Assembly: GCA_030604345.1 (NCBI GenBank) | Contig: JAUVWB010000002.1 | Location: 1-19,329, forward strand | Direction of reading: 5' to 3' | Source: Desulfofustis sp. | Lineage (GTDB): Bacteria > Desulfobacterota > Desulfobulbia > Desulfobulbales > Desulfocapsaceae | Length of the DNA stretch: 19,329 nucleotides | Shown: positions 7,733 to 15,601 of the stretch, piece by piece | Numbering within the stretch: position 1 is the first letter of the stretch | How the letters are laid out: each line of letters begins with the position of its first letter | Program-made: the position numbers and the translations under genes | The notes under the pieces: generated by a model | What the model was told of the DNA's origin: nothing | The model's database searches: none | The model's input: the letters and a program-made list of their open reading frames with translations, nothing else

Positions 7733-8529
7733 AGATCATCGCTCTGGACGCCCGCGGTAGCGTGATGCAGACGTTTCTCCGTGTCTTTCTGTTCCTGGCC
7801 CTGCTGGCGGCATGGGAGCTGTTGGCAGCAAGCGGCGTGATCAATCCCTTCTACAGCAGTCAACCAAGCCATGTGCTTCGTGATCTTCCCCAGTTTTACC
7901 GGGAAGGGGATTTGCTTAAACATGCCGGGGTAACCCTGGCGGAGGCGCTGTGGGGATTGGCGTTCGGAACCTTGTTCGGCATTGTCATCGCCTTCCTGCT
8001 CGGACTCTCGGATCTGCTCGGCAAGGTGATCGAGCCGTTCATCACCGCACTGTACGGCATCCCCAAACTGGCACTGGCACCCATTTTCGTGCTGTGGTTC
8101 GGCCTGGGCCTGGAATCGAAAATCATCATGTCCAGTCTCCTGGTATTTTTCCTGGTATTTTTCAGTACCTATGGTGGCATCAAGAGCGTCGATCGGACGA
8201 TCCTTACCTCGGTCCGGCTCATGGGGGCAACGCAAGCGCAGATCATCGGCAAAGTCATCCTGCCTTCCTCCGTCCCCTGGATACTCGCCGGTATCCGAGG
8301 CGGTCTGGGGGCATCGCTGATCGGCGCCATCGTTGGCGAGTATATGGGTGCCAGCGCCGGGCTCGGCTGGGTCATCTCTTCCGCCACCTCATTTTTCCGG
8401 GTGGATCGGGTGATGTCCTGCATCTTCATCCTCTTTGTCGTGGGGATCATCTTCAACATGATTCTCAAGCATGTCGAAAAACTGTTGCTCAAATGGCGGC
8501 CACCGCTCGATTACAGCGGCACCTTATAG
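7729..8529 (+). CDS. ABC importer permease, SsuC/TauC type
   Basis: This 266-residue inner-membrane protein has about six hydrophobic spans and the EAA-type cytoplasmic loop 'LMGATQAQIIGKVILPSSVPWI' (given in two overlapping parts: LMGATQAQIIG and KVILPSSVP), which docks to the ATPase. Other family hallmarks are 'YGIPKLALAPIFVLWFGLG' and 'GASLIGAIVGEYMGASAGLG'. ATG 7729 overlaps the ATPase stop (ATGA); GTG 7714 in the same frame is less likely. The pore would import a small organic anion or aromatic or nitrogenous compound, judged only from the subfamily. Confidence 0.92.
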   Translation: MKIIALDARGSVMQTFLRVFLFLALLAAWELLAASGVINPFYSSQPSHVLRDLPQFYREGDLLKHAGVTLAEALWGLAFGTLFGIVIAFLLGLSDLLGKVIEPFITALYGIPKLALAPIFVLWFGLGLESKIIMSSLLVFFLVFFSTYGGIKSVDRTILTSVRLMGATQAQIIGKVILPSSVPWILAGIRGGLGASLIGAIVGEYMGASAGLGWVISSATSFFRVDRVMSCIFILFVVGIIFNMILKHVEKLLLKWRPPLDYSGTL

Positions 8530-8594
8530 CTTTCTGGCCGGGCTCCCGGTACCGGCTCTTTCAATCCATGACACCATTACGGAGGATCGTGAAG

Positions 8595-9611
8595 ATGAAG
8601 AAAACAACGAAGTGGTTCGGTCTGTTCGGGCTGTTCCTGCTGCTCCTGGCCCAACAGGTCGCCGCTGCCGAGAAAGGTCAACCGGCAGGGGTTCCGGTTG
8701 CGTTGACCCCGCTGACGGTGGCCGAATTACGCAGCGAATTCTGGCTGCCGGCATATCTTGCTGAAACGCTCGGCTTTTATAAGGAAGAGGGGCTGGCTGT
8801 CACCTTCATCACCACCAAAGATGGCCCGGTGGCCTTTCAGGGGATGCATGCCGGTAGCGCCGATCTGACCATGCTCAGTACCGAACCGGTGCTCCGGGCA
8901 CAGGCGCAGGGGCTCGAATCGATCATCATCATGGCCCTGTTGACCAACAAACCCTACATGTTCGTCGGGTCGTCGGCGATTACCGATGTGAAACAATTGA
9001 AAGGCAAGACCATTTTCGCCGGTGCTCCGGGATCGGCTCCCCACTCGTTCGCCCTGTCGATTCTGGCCAAGGAGGGAATGAAGGACACCGATGTCAACTG
9101 GGCGCAAATGGATTATGGGGCATCACTGGCGGCTCTGGAGAAAGGACACGTCGATGCGACCTACATCCGCTCAACGGCCAAAAAAGAGGTGGCGGCAATC
9201 GGCGCCAATATCCTCGTCGACGTCTCTGATCCACAGCAGCATCAGAAGATTTATGGGACTTCACGGTACGAATCGACCATAGTCACCGGCACCAAAAAGT
9301 TTGTCAGTGAACATCCTGAGACCATCCAGAAGTTCGCCAACGCCGTCGTCCGAGCAATGATCTGGCTCAACCAGAATAGTGACGAAGCCGCGGCGGAGAA
9401 GGCTCTGCCGATGTTTCCTGCAGGAAATATGGCCGCCCACAATATCGGCTATCTGCGCCCGTCACTTTCCGTTGATGGCTTCATCACCCCCGAGGGGCAT
9501 GCCACCATCGTTTCTTTCTGCCGGGCGGAGAAGATCATCGATCGGGATATTCCCTACGAAGAGGTCATCGATATGTCCTTCGTGAAGAAAGCCTACGAGC
9601 AGTTCAAGTAA
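8595..9611 (+). CDS. ABC importer substrate-binding protein, NMT1/SsuA-like
   Basis: This is a 338-residue periplasmic binding protein. ATG 8595 is chosen for GGAGG at 8581-8585 nine bases upstream and for the clean signal peptide MKKTTKWFGLFGLFLLLLAQ with a cut after AAA (about residue 25). The open frame runs much further upstream, but only as a shadow of the permease gene. The fold matches the NMT1/THI5 and SsuA group: 'LPAYLAETLGFYKEEGL', 'GMHAGSADLTMLSTEPVLRA', 'LKGKTIFAGAPGSAPH' and a C-terminal 'SFVKKAYEQF'. Such proteins bind sulfonates, pyrimidine precursors, aromatic acids or nitrate-like ligands. The operon context with a TudS-type protein makes a thio- or sulfo-compound a reasonable guess. 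It is the last gene before a strong terminator. Confidence 0.9.
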   Translation: MKKTTKWFGLFGLFLLLLAQQVAAAEKGQPAGVPVALTPLTVAELRSEFWLPAYLAETLGFYKEEGLAVTFITTKDGPVAFQGMHAGSADLTMLSTEPVLRAQAQGLESIIIMALLTNKPYMFVGSSAITDVKQLKGKTIFAGAPGSAPHSFALSILAKEGMKDTDVNWAQMDYGASLAALEKGHVDATYIRSTAKKEVAAIGANILVDVSDPQQHQKIYGTSRYESTIVTGTKKFVSEHPETIQKFANAVVRAMIWLNQNSDEAAAEKALPMFPAGNMAAHNIGYLRPSLSVDGFITPEGHATIVSFCRAEKIIDRDIPYEEVIDMSFVKKAYEQFK

Positions 9612-9621
9612 ACACCTCCCA

Positions 9622-9650
9622 GCTGAGTCAGCGCGGTTTTTTTTCACCGC
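9622..9650 (+). terminator. Weak terminator-like element after the first importer
   Basis: A short palindrome, GCTGAGTCAGC (9622-9632), is followed by CGG and eight T residues (9637-9644). GCGGT (9633-9637) can also pair with ACCGC (9646-9650) across the T-run. On its own it is a poor terminator, but it lies just ahead of a much stronger one. Confidence 0.35.
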
Positions 9651-9670
9651 TTCTGTCAGGTCAGCCAAAC

Positions 9671-9715
9671 AATCCGGCACCGTTTCCGATCATGGAAATG
9701 GGTGCCGGATTTTTT
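9671..9715 (+). terminator. Rho-independent terminator of the IscA/TudS/DUF169/ABC run
   Basis: AATCCGGCACC (9671-9681) pairs perfectly with GGTGCCGGATT (9701-9711). The inner bases GTTTCC (9682-9687) and GGAAAT (9694-9699) also pair with one wobble, leaving a six-base loop and a single bulged G. The stem ends in a run of six T residues (9710-9715). It lies 60 bp past the binding-protein stop and cleanly separates the two importer operons. Confidence 0.9.
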
Positions 9716-9930
9716 AAACGCCTTCATCAACAGACCAGGCGATACTGAATATCGTATTGCCTTATGTCGCGAAAAACACATCTGCGATCGGATGATAAAG
9801 TGTTGCCTGGATGAAACCGATCGAATACGCTGGAATGACAGGGTGATGGTTTGTCCCGGAGGCCAAATCAGTCAGAGGTGTTTCAGGGTGTGCCCAATCC
9901 GCTGATACTGATTCAGAAAGGAGAGCAATG
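9716..9930 (+). promoter_or_regulatory. Leader of the second importer operon with a stem-loop next to the ribosome binding site
   Basis: There is no convincing gene here; a 67-codon frame at 9702-9905 has no recognisable features. AATCAGT-CAG (9866-9875) can pair with CTGATACTGATT (9902-9913), leaving a two-base bulge, and the loop contains GGG/CCC blocks (9886-9894). The stem ends six bases before AGGAG (9919-9923). It may influence translation of the first gene. The region does not fit the TPP, fluoride, c-di-GMP, cobalamin or guanidine riboswitch consensus features I know. No clear sigma-70 or sigma-54 promoter was found. Confidence 0.35.
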
Positions 9931-11184
9931 ATGAATCGGGAAATCTCTGAAGAAAAAGGGTTGAACGATTGCCGACGGTGGTGGCTGCTGCCGGTCGTGG
10001 CGCTGCTGGTTTCTCTGCTGGCCGGAGCTGCGCAATCGCAGGTCCTGACCTGGGATGAGGTCGTGATCGAGGCTAGCGGCCAGACGGTAGATTGGTACAT
10101 GTGGGGCGGCAGTCCGGCGGTGAACGCGTATGTGAACGGCTATCTGGCAAGGGAGTTGAAAGCGCGGTACGATATCACGCTGCGCCAGGTGCCGGTCAAG
10201 GATATCGCCGAGGTGGTCAGCAAGCTGGTGGTGGAAAAGCAGGCCGGCAAGGACAGCGGCGGCAGTGTCGATCTGATGTGGATCAACGGCGAGAATTTCC
10301 GTACCTGTATCCGCCACGGCCTCCTCTATGGACCGTTTGCCGATCGATTGCCGAACCAGCGTTACGTGGACTGGAGCAGTCCGACCGTGGCCAACGATTT
10401 CGGAACCCCGGTGGAAGGGATGGAATCGCCCTGGGGCAGTGCCCAGGTGGTTATGATCTACGATGCGGCGCGAATCCCCGAGCCACCCCGATCCATGCAG
10501 GCGCTGCTCGACTGGATCAAGGCCAATCCGGGTCGGTTCAGTTATCCGGCTCCACCTGATTTCACCGGTTCCGTTTTCATCCGCCATATCTTTTACCATG
10601 TGGGCGGCCCTGCGGAGCGGTGGCAGGGTGACTACACCGGGGCTGAATTGCAGGCCGCCGCCGATGCCACCTTTGCGGTGTTGCGGGATCTGCGACCGTC
10701 GTTGTGGCGGGGCGGCAGCACCTATCCCGATTCCCCGGTGCGGATGAACACCCTGTTTGCCGACGGAGAACTCGATTTTTCCTTCTCCTACCACCAGGGA
10801 GAGGCCTCCCGCGCCATCCACGATGGGTTGTTCCCGGAAACGGTGCGGACCTTTGTGTTCAACGAAGGGACGATCGCCAATACCCATTTTGTCGCCATCC
10901 CGTTTAATGCCAGAGACAAGGCGGCGGCGATGGTGGTTGCCGATTTTCTGCTTTCTCCTGAGGCCCAACGGGAGAAAGCCGTTCCGGAGGTATGGGGTGA
11001 TTTCCCGGTCGTCAGCCGGGACCGATTGCCTCCCGAGTGGCAGCAGCGATTTGCCGATCTGAATCGTGGCCCGGCTACCCTCGATGATAGTGTTCTGCAG
11101 TCACACCAGCTGCCTGAACCCCCGAGTGAAATCCTAATCCATCTCGAGCAGGGGTGGGAGGAGCAGGTATTGAAGAACCGATGA
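9931..11184 (+). CDS. YnjB-like ABC transporter substrate-binding protein
   Basis: The protein has 417 residues from ATG 9931, preferred because AGGAG (9919-9923) is seven bases away; the adjacent ATG 9928 is only four away. A basic and Trp-rich start (CRRWWLLPVVALLVSLLAG) gives a signal peptide cut near AQS, so it is periplasmic. The mature part matches E. coli YnjB in style: 'VDWYMWGGSPAVNAYVNGYLA', 'DLMWINGENFRTC', 'SPWGSAQVVMIYDAARIP' and 'ALLDWIKANPGRFSYPAPPDFTGS'. This group falls among spermidine/thiamine-type binding proteins. The YnjBCD substrate is not established, so none can be named here. Its stop overlaps the next start (ATGATGA), placing it first in a coupled operon. Confidence 0.88.
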   Translation: MNREISEEKGLNDCRRWWLLPVVALLVSLLAGAAQSQVLTWDEVVIEASGQTVDWYMWGGSPAVNAYVNGYLARELKARYDITLRQVPVKDIAEVVSKLVVEKQAGKDSGGSVDLMWINGENFRTCIRHGLLYGPFADRLPNQRYVDWSSPTVANDFGTPVEGMESPWGSAQVVMIYDAARIPEPPRSMQALLDWIKANPGRFSYPAPPDFTGSVFIRHIFYHVGGPAERWQGDYTGAELQAAADATFAVLRDLRPSLWRGGSTYPDSPVRMNTLFADGELDFSFSYHQGEASRAIHDGLFPETVRTFVFNEGTIANTHFVAIPFNARDKAAAMVVADFLLSPEAQREKAVPEVWGDFPVVSRDRLPPEWQQRFADLNRGPATLDDSVLQSHQLPEPPSEILIHLEQGWEEQVLKNR

Positions 11185-12098
11185 TGAATGGTTCCCGGGC
11201 ATCCGGGACGGTCGTTCCCGACGGACGTCCCGCATCGGCTGGACGGCTGATCATGCTGCTTGGTCCAGCCGTGCTGGTCGTCGGGCTTCTCTTTATCGGC
11301 GGATTGGTTCTGGGCGTGTTGCAGGCGCTCGGCTGCGCGCCCGGCCAGGGTGTCGCTTCCCTCACAGTTGAGCACTTCCGCCGGGTGCTCGTCGACCCTG
11401 AGTTGTTCACCAGTTTTGCCCTGACCTTTTATATCGCGGCAACCTCGACGATCATTGCCGGCCTGGTAAGCGTTGCGCTAGCCCTGACCCTGGTATCTCT
11501 GGAATCACGGAGCCGGATCGTCTCCTTTCTGCTGCAGATCCCGTTGACCGTACCCCACCTGGTTATCGCCATTGCCGTTTTGTTCTTGCTCACGCCGTCG
11601 GGCCTGGTCGCCAGGGCCCTATCGTCACTGGGCTTGGTTGCCGATGCAGCGTCGTTTCCGCTATTGGTCAACGACCGGTTCGGTATTGGCATCCTGGCCG
11701 TCTATGTCTGGAAAGAGATCCCGTTTATCACCTTGATGCTGCTGGCGGTGCTGAAGAATATGGGTAAAGAGTTGGTGGAGGTCGGAGCCACCTTGCGCGC
11801 CAATGCCCGGCAACGCTTCTTTCATATCACTTTGCCGATCATCACCCCGGTGCTCGCCGCCTCCGGGCTGATTGTTTTCGCTTTTACCTTCGGGGCCTTC
11901 GAGGTCCCCTATCTGCTTGGCCGAACGCACCCGCTGTTGCTGCCGGTCTGGTCGTATCGTAACTATAGTGACATCGATCTTCTGGCTCGGCCGGAAGGTA
12001 TCGCCATCGGTCTGCTCATTGCTGCCGTCATCATGACTGCGGTTGGCTGCTCCCAGGTGGTGCTTACCCTGGTTCGCTACCGGGAGGGAGAAAGGTGA
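11181..12098 (+). CDS. ABC transporter permease 1 (N-terminal half of a YnjC-like permease)
   Basis: This 305-residue inner-membrane protein has about six spans and the docking loop 'EVGATLRANARQRFFHITLP'. ATG 11181 overlaps the binding-protein stop (11182-11184). GTG 11154 in the same frame would extend it by nine residues. In E. coli the permease YnjC is a single fused chain of two such units; here the two halves are separate genes. Family features include 'LQIPLTVPHLVIAIAVLFLL' and 'FAFTFGAFEVPYLLG'. It should pair with the next permease as a heterodimer. Confidence 0.9.
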   Translation: MMNGSRASGTVVPDGRPASAGRLIMLLGPAVLVVGLLFIGGLVLGVLQALGCAPGQGVASLTVEHFRRVLVDPELFTSFALTFYIAATSTIIAGLVSVALALTLVSLESRSRIVSFLLQIPLTVPHLVIAIAVLFLLTPSGLVARALSSLGLVADAASFPLLVNDRFGIGILAVYVWKEIPFITLMLLAVLKNMGKELVEVGATLRANARQRFFHITLPIITPVLAASGLIVFAFTFGAFEVPYLLGRTHPLLLPVWSYRNYSDIDLLARPEGIAIGLLIAAVIMTAVGCSQVVLTLVRYREGER

Positions 12099-12886
12099 GG
12101 GTGAAGTCGGTTTTCGTGTTGCTGGCAGTGGCGGCAAGTGTCGCGGTACCATTCGTGCCGCTGCTGCTGTGGTCGGTGAGCGAGCGCTGGTTTTTCCCGT
12201 CCCTGCTGCCCCAGGCTTTTGGTCCGCGGGCCTGGCACTACATCTTCGACACGGCAGGTTTGCAGATTCTTGGCGGTGTCTGGTCCAGTTTCCTGGTGGC
12301 GTCGGTCACCGCCTGCCTGTCGCTGCTGATCGGCCTTCCGGCTGGTCGCGCCCTGGGCTTGTATGGTGTTCCCGGGAAGCGGCTGCTCCTTCTGCTGCTC
12401 AGTTTGCCGGTTATCGTGCCACCGCTGGCAGTGGCCATGGGACTGCACCTCTGGTTCGTCCGCCTCGGCTTGGCCGAAACCTTCGTCGGGGTGGTGCTTA
12501 TCCATCTGACCTTTTGCGCGCCGTACGCCATCATGGTCATGTGGGGCGTGTTCTGCGACTATAACCCCGAGTTCGAAGACCAGGCCCGTTCTCTCGGGGC
12601 CTCGGTGCCGCAGGTGATGCTCTTTGTCATGGTGCCCATGGTGCTGCCCGGCATCACTGTTGCCTTCCTCTTTTCCTTTCTGCTCTCCTGGTCTCAGTAT
12701 CTGAGCACGCTGATCATCGGCGGCGGCAAGCTGCTGACCTTGCCCATACTGCTATTTGCATTGATGGATAGCGGTGATCGACCGGTGGCTGCGGCGGTCA
12801 GTCTGGTCTTCGTGGTTCCCGCCTTTCTCGTCCTGCTGGCCAGCGCCCAGTCTATCAGTCGCCGTGGCTTGCAAGGGGTTCGCTGA
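12095..12886 (+). CDS. ABC transporter permease 2 (C-terminal half of a YnjC-like permease)
   Basis: The protein has 263 residues from GTG 12095, which overlaps the previous stop as GTGA; a GGGAGGGAG-like site lies just upstream. About six membrane spans are seen, with the EAA loop 'DQARSLGASVPQVMLFVMVP' and 'HLTFCAPYAIMVMWGVF'. It should form the translocation pore with permease 1 and be driven by the ATPase that starts at the last base of its stop codon (TGATG). Confidence 0.9.
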   Translation: MRVKSVFVLLAVAASVAVPFVPLLLWSVSERWFFPSLLPQAFGPRAWHYIFDTAGLQILGGVWSSFLVASVTACLSLLIGLPAGRALGLYGVPGKRLLLLLLSLPVIVPPLAVAMGLHLWFVRLGLAETFVGVVLIHLTFCAPYAIMVMWGVFCDYNPEFEDQARSLGASVPQVMLFVMVPMVLPGITVAFLFSFLLSWSQYLSTLIIGGGKLLTLPILLFALMDSGDRPVAAAVSLVFVVPAFLVLLASAQSISRRGLQGVR

Positions 12887-13926
12887 TGGACCGATTGGAA
12901 GTGCGGCGGCTGAGCATCGGCTTTGGCGACAAGACGGTCCTCGATGGGCTGGACTTGACGTTGCATGACGGGGAACTGTTTTCCCTGCTCGGTCCCAGCG
13001 GAGCGGGTAAGAGCACCATTTTGAAGGCAGTTGCCGGGTTGCTGCAGCCGACGGCCGGTTCGGTTCTGATCAACGGGAAGCCGGTTGACCACCTGCCGCC
13101 GGAGCGCCGGGATGTGGTGTTGATCTTCCAGAAACCACTGCTCTTTCCGTTTCTCTCGGTGCGACAGAATATCGCTTTCGGGCTGCGGATGATCGGTTTG
13201 CCTCGGGCCGAGCAACGGAGCAGGATCGACCGGATGGTCGAGTTGACCGGGCTGCGTGGGCTGGAGCGACGCCGGATTCATCAGCTCTCGGGTGGTCAAC
13301 AGCAGCGGGTGGCGCTGGCGCGCGGCCTGGTCCTCGAGCCTTCCATCCTGCTGCTGGACGAGCCGTTTTCTTCCCTCGATGCCGAGCTGCGCGAACAGAT
13401 GCGCGACCTGATTCGAACCATCCAGCGTCGGACCGGCACGACCATGCTCTTTGTCACCCATGACCAACAGGAGGCCTTTGCCATCAGCGATCGGATCGGC
13501 CTGCTGCTTGACGGTAAACTCCGCCAGACCGGAGCGCCGGCTGAGCTGTTCTACCGGCCCGCCGATCTCGCCGTCGCCCGTTTTTTCGGATGTCAGAATA
13601 TGGTGCACGGCAGAATCAGCGGCGGCCGGTTTTACGGGGCACCGATCAGTTTTCCCACCGTATTGCCGGACAGCCATGGCGCCGTCGCGCTCATCCGTCC
13701 GGAAGATATCGTTGTGCGTCCGGCCGCGGCCGGCGCCGGGATCGTCGGCCGGGTGTCAGCCGTACGCTTTGAAGGTGCCGTCTCACGAATAACCGTTGAA
13801 ACCGCCCTGGGGGTGTTTACCGTGCTGTCGATCCGGCCCGGCTGTGAGAAGGGTATGCGCGTGGAACTATCGTTTGCGGTCGAGCGGATGCACGTTTTCA
13901 TCCCGGAGGACGGAAATCATGGCTGA
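12886..13926 (+). CDS. ABC transporter ATPase with C-terminal TOBE-type domain
   Basis: This 346-residue ATPase is of the spermidine/sulfate/Fe(III) importer type. Walker A is GPSGAGKST (36-44), Q82 lies in 'LIFQKPLLFPFLSV', the signature is LSGGQ (134-138), Walker B is 'ILLLDEPFSSLD' (154-165) and the switch His is H192 ('FVTHDQQEA'). Residues from about 240 form a TOBE-like regulatory or ligand-sensing domain ('VALIRPEDIVVRP', 'GRVSAVRFEGAVSRITVE'). E. coli YnjD, at about 217 residues, lacks such a tail, so this version is longer. ATG 12886 overlaps the permease stop by one base, and its own stop lies inside the next gene. Confidence 0.93.
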   Translation: MDRLEVRRLSIGFGDKTVLDGLDLTLHDGELFSLLGPSGAGKSTILKAVAGLLQPTAGSVLINGKPVDHLPPERRDVVLIFQKPLLFPFLSVRQNIAFGLRMIGLPRAEQRSRIDRMVELTGLRGLERRRIHQLSGGQQQRVALARGLVLEPSILLLDEPFSSLDAELREQMRDLIRTIQRRTGTTMLFVTHDQQEAFAISDRIGLLLDGKLRQTGAPAELFYRPADLAVARFFGCQNMVHGRISGGRFYGAPISFPTVLPDSHGAVALIRPEDIVVRPAAAGAGIVGRVSAVRFEGAVSRITVETALGVFTVLSIRPGCEKGMRVELSFAVERMHVFIPEDGNHG

Positions 13927-14947
13927 AGAGGATCTTCTGCAGCGTTATGCGGTGGCGGTGCGCCGCTACCTGGCGTCGCCGGCGGCCGCGGAGGTGAGTG
14001 TGCTTGCCGGGCGCTCTTTCACGGTTACGCCGTTGGCCGGAGGCGAATACAATCTGAATTACCTGTTGCGCTCAGGGAAAGAGCGTCTGGTGTTTCGCGT
14101 CAATATGGCCAGCCAGATCAACCGGGATGATCAGATTGTGTATGAATATGGAGCGCTGGAACTGCTCCGATCCTCGGGAGTGACCCCCATTCCCTACCAT
14201 GTGGATGACAGCCGCCGCTTCATCGACCGGGGTATTGCGGTCATGGAGTACCTTCCCGGCCGCCCGCTCGATTATCGCCGGGACCTGTCTGGAGCAGCCC
14301 GGACGCTGGCCGCGGTGCACCGCACGCGACCGGCTGCCGGCCATGGACTGATCAGCGAGGAGCAGCCGCTTCGTCTGATATTCAGCGAATGCCAATCGCT
14401 ATTGGAACACTACTTTTCTTCACCGCTTGGCTCGGCACCGATCAAAAATCTGTTGGCCCAAATCCTTGACACGTTGGAACTGAAGCTGCCCGAGGAACGG
14501 TATTTCCAACAATTCCCGTGGCTCTGTGTCGTCAATACCGAAGTCAATTCAGGCAATTTCATCGTCAACGACAAACGGGGGACCACCCACCTGATCGACT
14601 GGGAGATGGCCCGGTGGGGAGATCCATCCACCGACCTCTGCCATTTCTGCTCTCCGCTGACCACCTTGTGGAAGAGCGACTATCGTTTCGGCGATGAGGA
14701 TCGCCAGTGGTTTCTCGATACGTACCGGAAGGCGATCGGAGCTGCCGACCTCGACAGGACGCTGGAGGAACGGATGCGCATCAAACAACCGTTCGTCCTG
14801 CTGCGCGGCATCTCCTGGTCGGCCATGGGTTGGGTTGCCTATCAGAGCGATTACCAGGGTGTGCGGCATGCCGACACCTGGCGGACACTGCAAAGGTACC
14901 TGGATTATGATTTCATCCGGACGGTCTTCGCTTCGGTGCTTTCTTGA
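13919..14947 (+). CDS. APH/choline-kinase-fold phosphotransferase with altered catalytic motif
   Basis: This is a 342-residue kinase-fold protein. ATG 13919 overlaps the ATPase stop by eight bases and follows CCGGAGGAC. The N-lobe glycine loop is 'LAGGEYNLNYLL' (39-50), followed by a Lys/Arg strand 'ERLVFRVN' (55-62) and the hinge 'VMEYLPGRPLD' (108-118). The catalytic loop, usually HGDxxxxN, reads NTEVNSGN (206-213), so the catalytic Asp position holds E208. The metal-binding Asp is kept in 'LIDWEMARWGDPSTDL' (D228). Relatives phosphorylate choline, ethanolamine, homoserine, sugars or aminoglycosides. Its position inside an importer operon suggests that it phosphorylates the imported compound. 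It could instead be a low-activity or non-canonical kinase. Confidence 0.83.
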   Translation: MAEEDLLQRYAVAVRRYLASPAAAEVSVLAGRSFTVTPLAGGEYNLNYLLRSGKERLVFRVNMASQINRDDQIVYEYGALELLRSSGVTPIPYHVDDSRRFIDRGIAVMEYLPGRPLDYRRDLSGAARTLAAVHRTRPAAGHGLISEEQPLRLIFSECQSLLEHYFSSPLGSAPIKNLLAQILDTLELKLPEERYFQQFPWLCVVNTEVNSGNFIVNDKRGTTHLIDWEMARWGDPSTDLCHFCSPLTTLWKSDYRFGDEDRQWFLDTYRKAIGAADLDRTLEERMRIKQPFVLLRGISWSAMGWVAYQSDYQGVRHADTWRTLQRYLDYDFIRTVFASVLS

Positions 14948-14962
14948 ACCTGACGAGGGGCC

Positions 14963-15601
14963 GTGAATCCTATCGATCGACTCATTATTTTTACCAGGTA
15001 CCCACGGGCTGGAACCACCAAGACGAGGCTGATTCCCGAATTGGGGTCAGCTGGCGCGGCGGACCTGCAAAAACGGTTGACCGAACGGGTGGTGGCAGAA
15101 GCACGCTTGTTTCTCAAGGACAATCTCAACGTCACTCTGGAGATCTGGCATGAGGGCGGCACCCCCGAAGAGATGGCCGTTTGGCTCGGGCCGCTCGCCT
15201 ATCACGCCCAGGGATCCGGCGACATCGGTAGGCGCATGTTCGCCGCGCTGCAAGCCGCTTTTGCTGCCGGGGCGCGGCGCGCCGTTTTGATGGGGAGCGA
15301 CATTCCCGGGTTGGACAGCGGTATCATCAACCTGGCTTTTAACGCGCTTGCCAAATATCCACTGGTACTCGGCCCCAGCCGAGACGGCGGCTACTATCTC
15401 TTCGGTCTGCAGACTGATCAGGCGAAGCTGCTGGTGCCGCTGCTCCTGGACGACATGGCCTGGTCCTCGGAGACGGTCCTGGAAGTGACACTGGAGCGCT
15501 GTGCTGCACATGGTTTGCAGGCCTCGTTGCTGCCCCTTCTGCATGATATCGATCGTCCGGGAGACCTTGAGCTGCTCAGGGGCGAGGGACTGCTGCCATG
15601 A
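14963..15601 (+). CDS. TIGR04282-type (DUF2064) GT-A-fold transferase
   Basis: The protein has 212 residues from GTG 14963, preceded by a GAGGGG site and giving the family-typical start 'IDRLIIFTRYPRAGTTKTRL'. The motif GTTKTRLIP (17-25) resembles the phosphate-binding loop of nucleotidyltransferases. 'GSDIPGLD' (111-118) and 'LGPSRDGGYYLFGL' (136-149) are the other hallmarks. The family was named for association with arsenosugar loci, but its reaction is not well settled; the fold is shared with MobA/CofC-like nucleotidyltransferases and GT-A glycosyltransferases. The stop overlaps the next start (ATGA). It lies 15 bp after the kinase gene, so it should belong to the same transcript. Confidence 0.88.
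   Translation: MNPIDRLIIFTRYPRAGTTKTRLIPELGSAGAADLQKRLTERVVAEARLFLKDNLNVTLEIWHEGGTPEEMAVWLGPLAYHAQGSGDIGRRMFAALQAAFAAGARRAVLMGSDIPGLDSGIINLAFNALAKYPLVLGPSRDGGYYLFGLQTDQAKLLVPLLLDDMAWSSETVLEVTLERCAAHGLQASLLPLLHDIDRPGDLELLRGEGLLP

Noticed and set aside
7950..8594. A long N-terminal extension of the NMT1/SsuA-like binding protein
   Set aside because: This part overlaps the permease in another frame, is His/Arg-rich nonsense, and would hide the clear signal peptide and ribosome binding site at 8595.
9836..9913. Possible fluoride or TPP riboswitch (GGGTGATGG and CTGAT segments)
   Set aside because: Only short pieces resemble the consensus; the conserved core elements and their order are missing in both cases.
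9913..10968. A 351-codon open frame on the minus strand opposite the YnjB-like gene
   Set aside because: It lies antisense to a clearly recognisable binding protein, has no family-like sequence, and is typical of shadow frames in GC-rich coding DNA.
12694..13677. A 327-codon minus-strand frame opposite the permease and ATPase genes
   Set aside because: It is antisense to well-supported ABC genes; its Arg/Gln/Pro-rich composition shows no domain.
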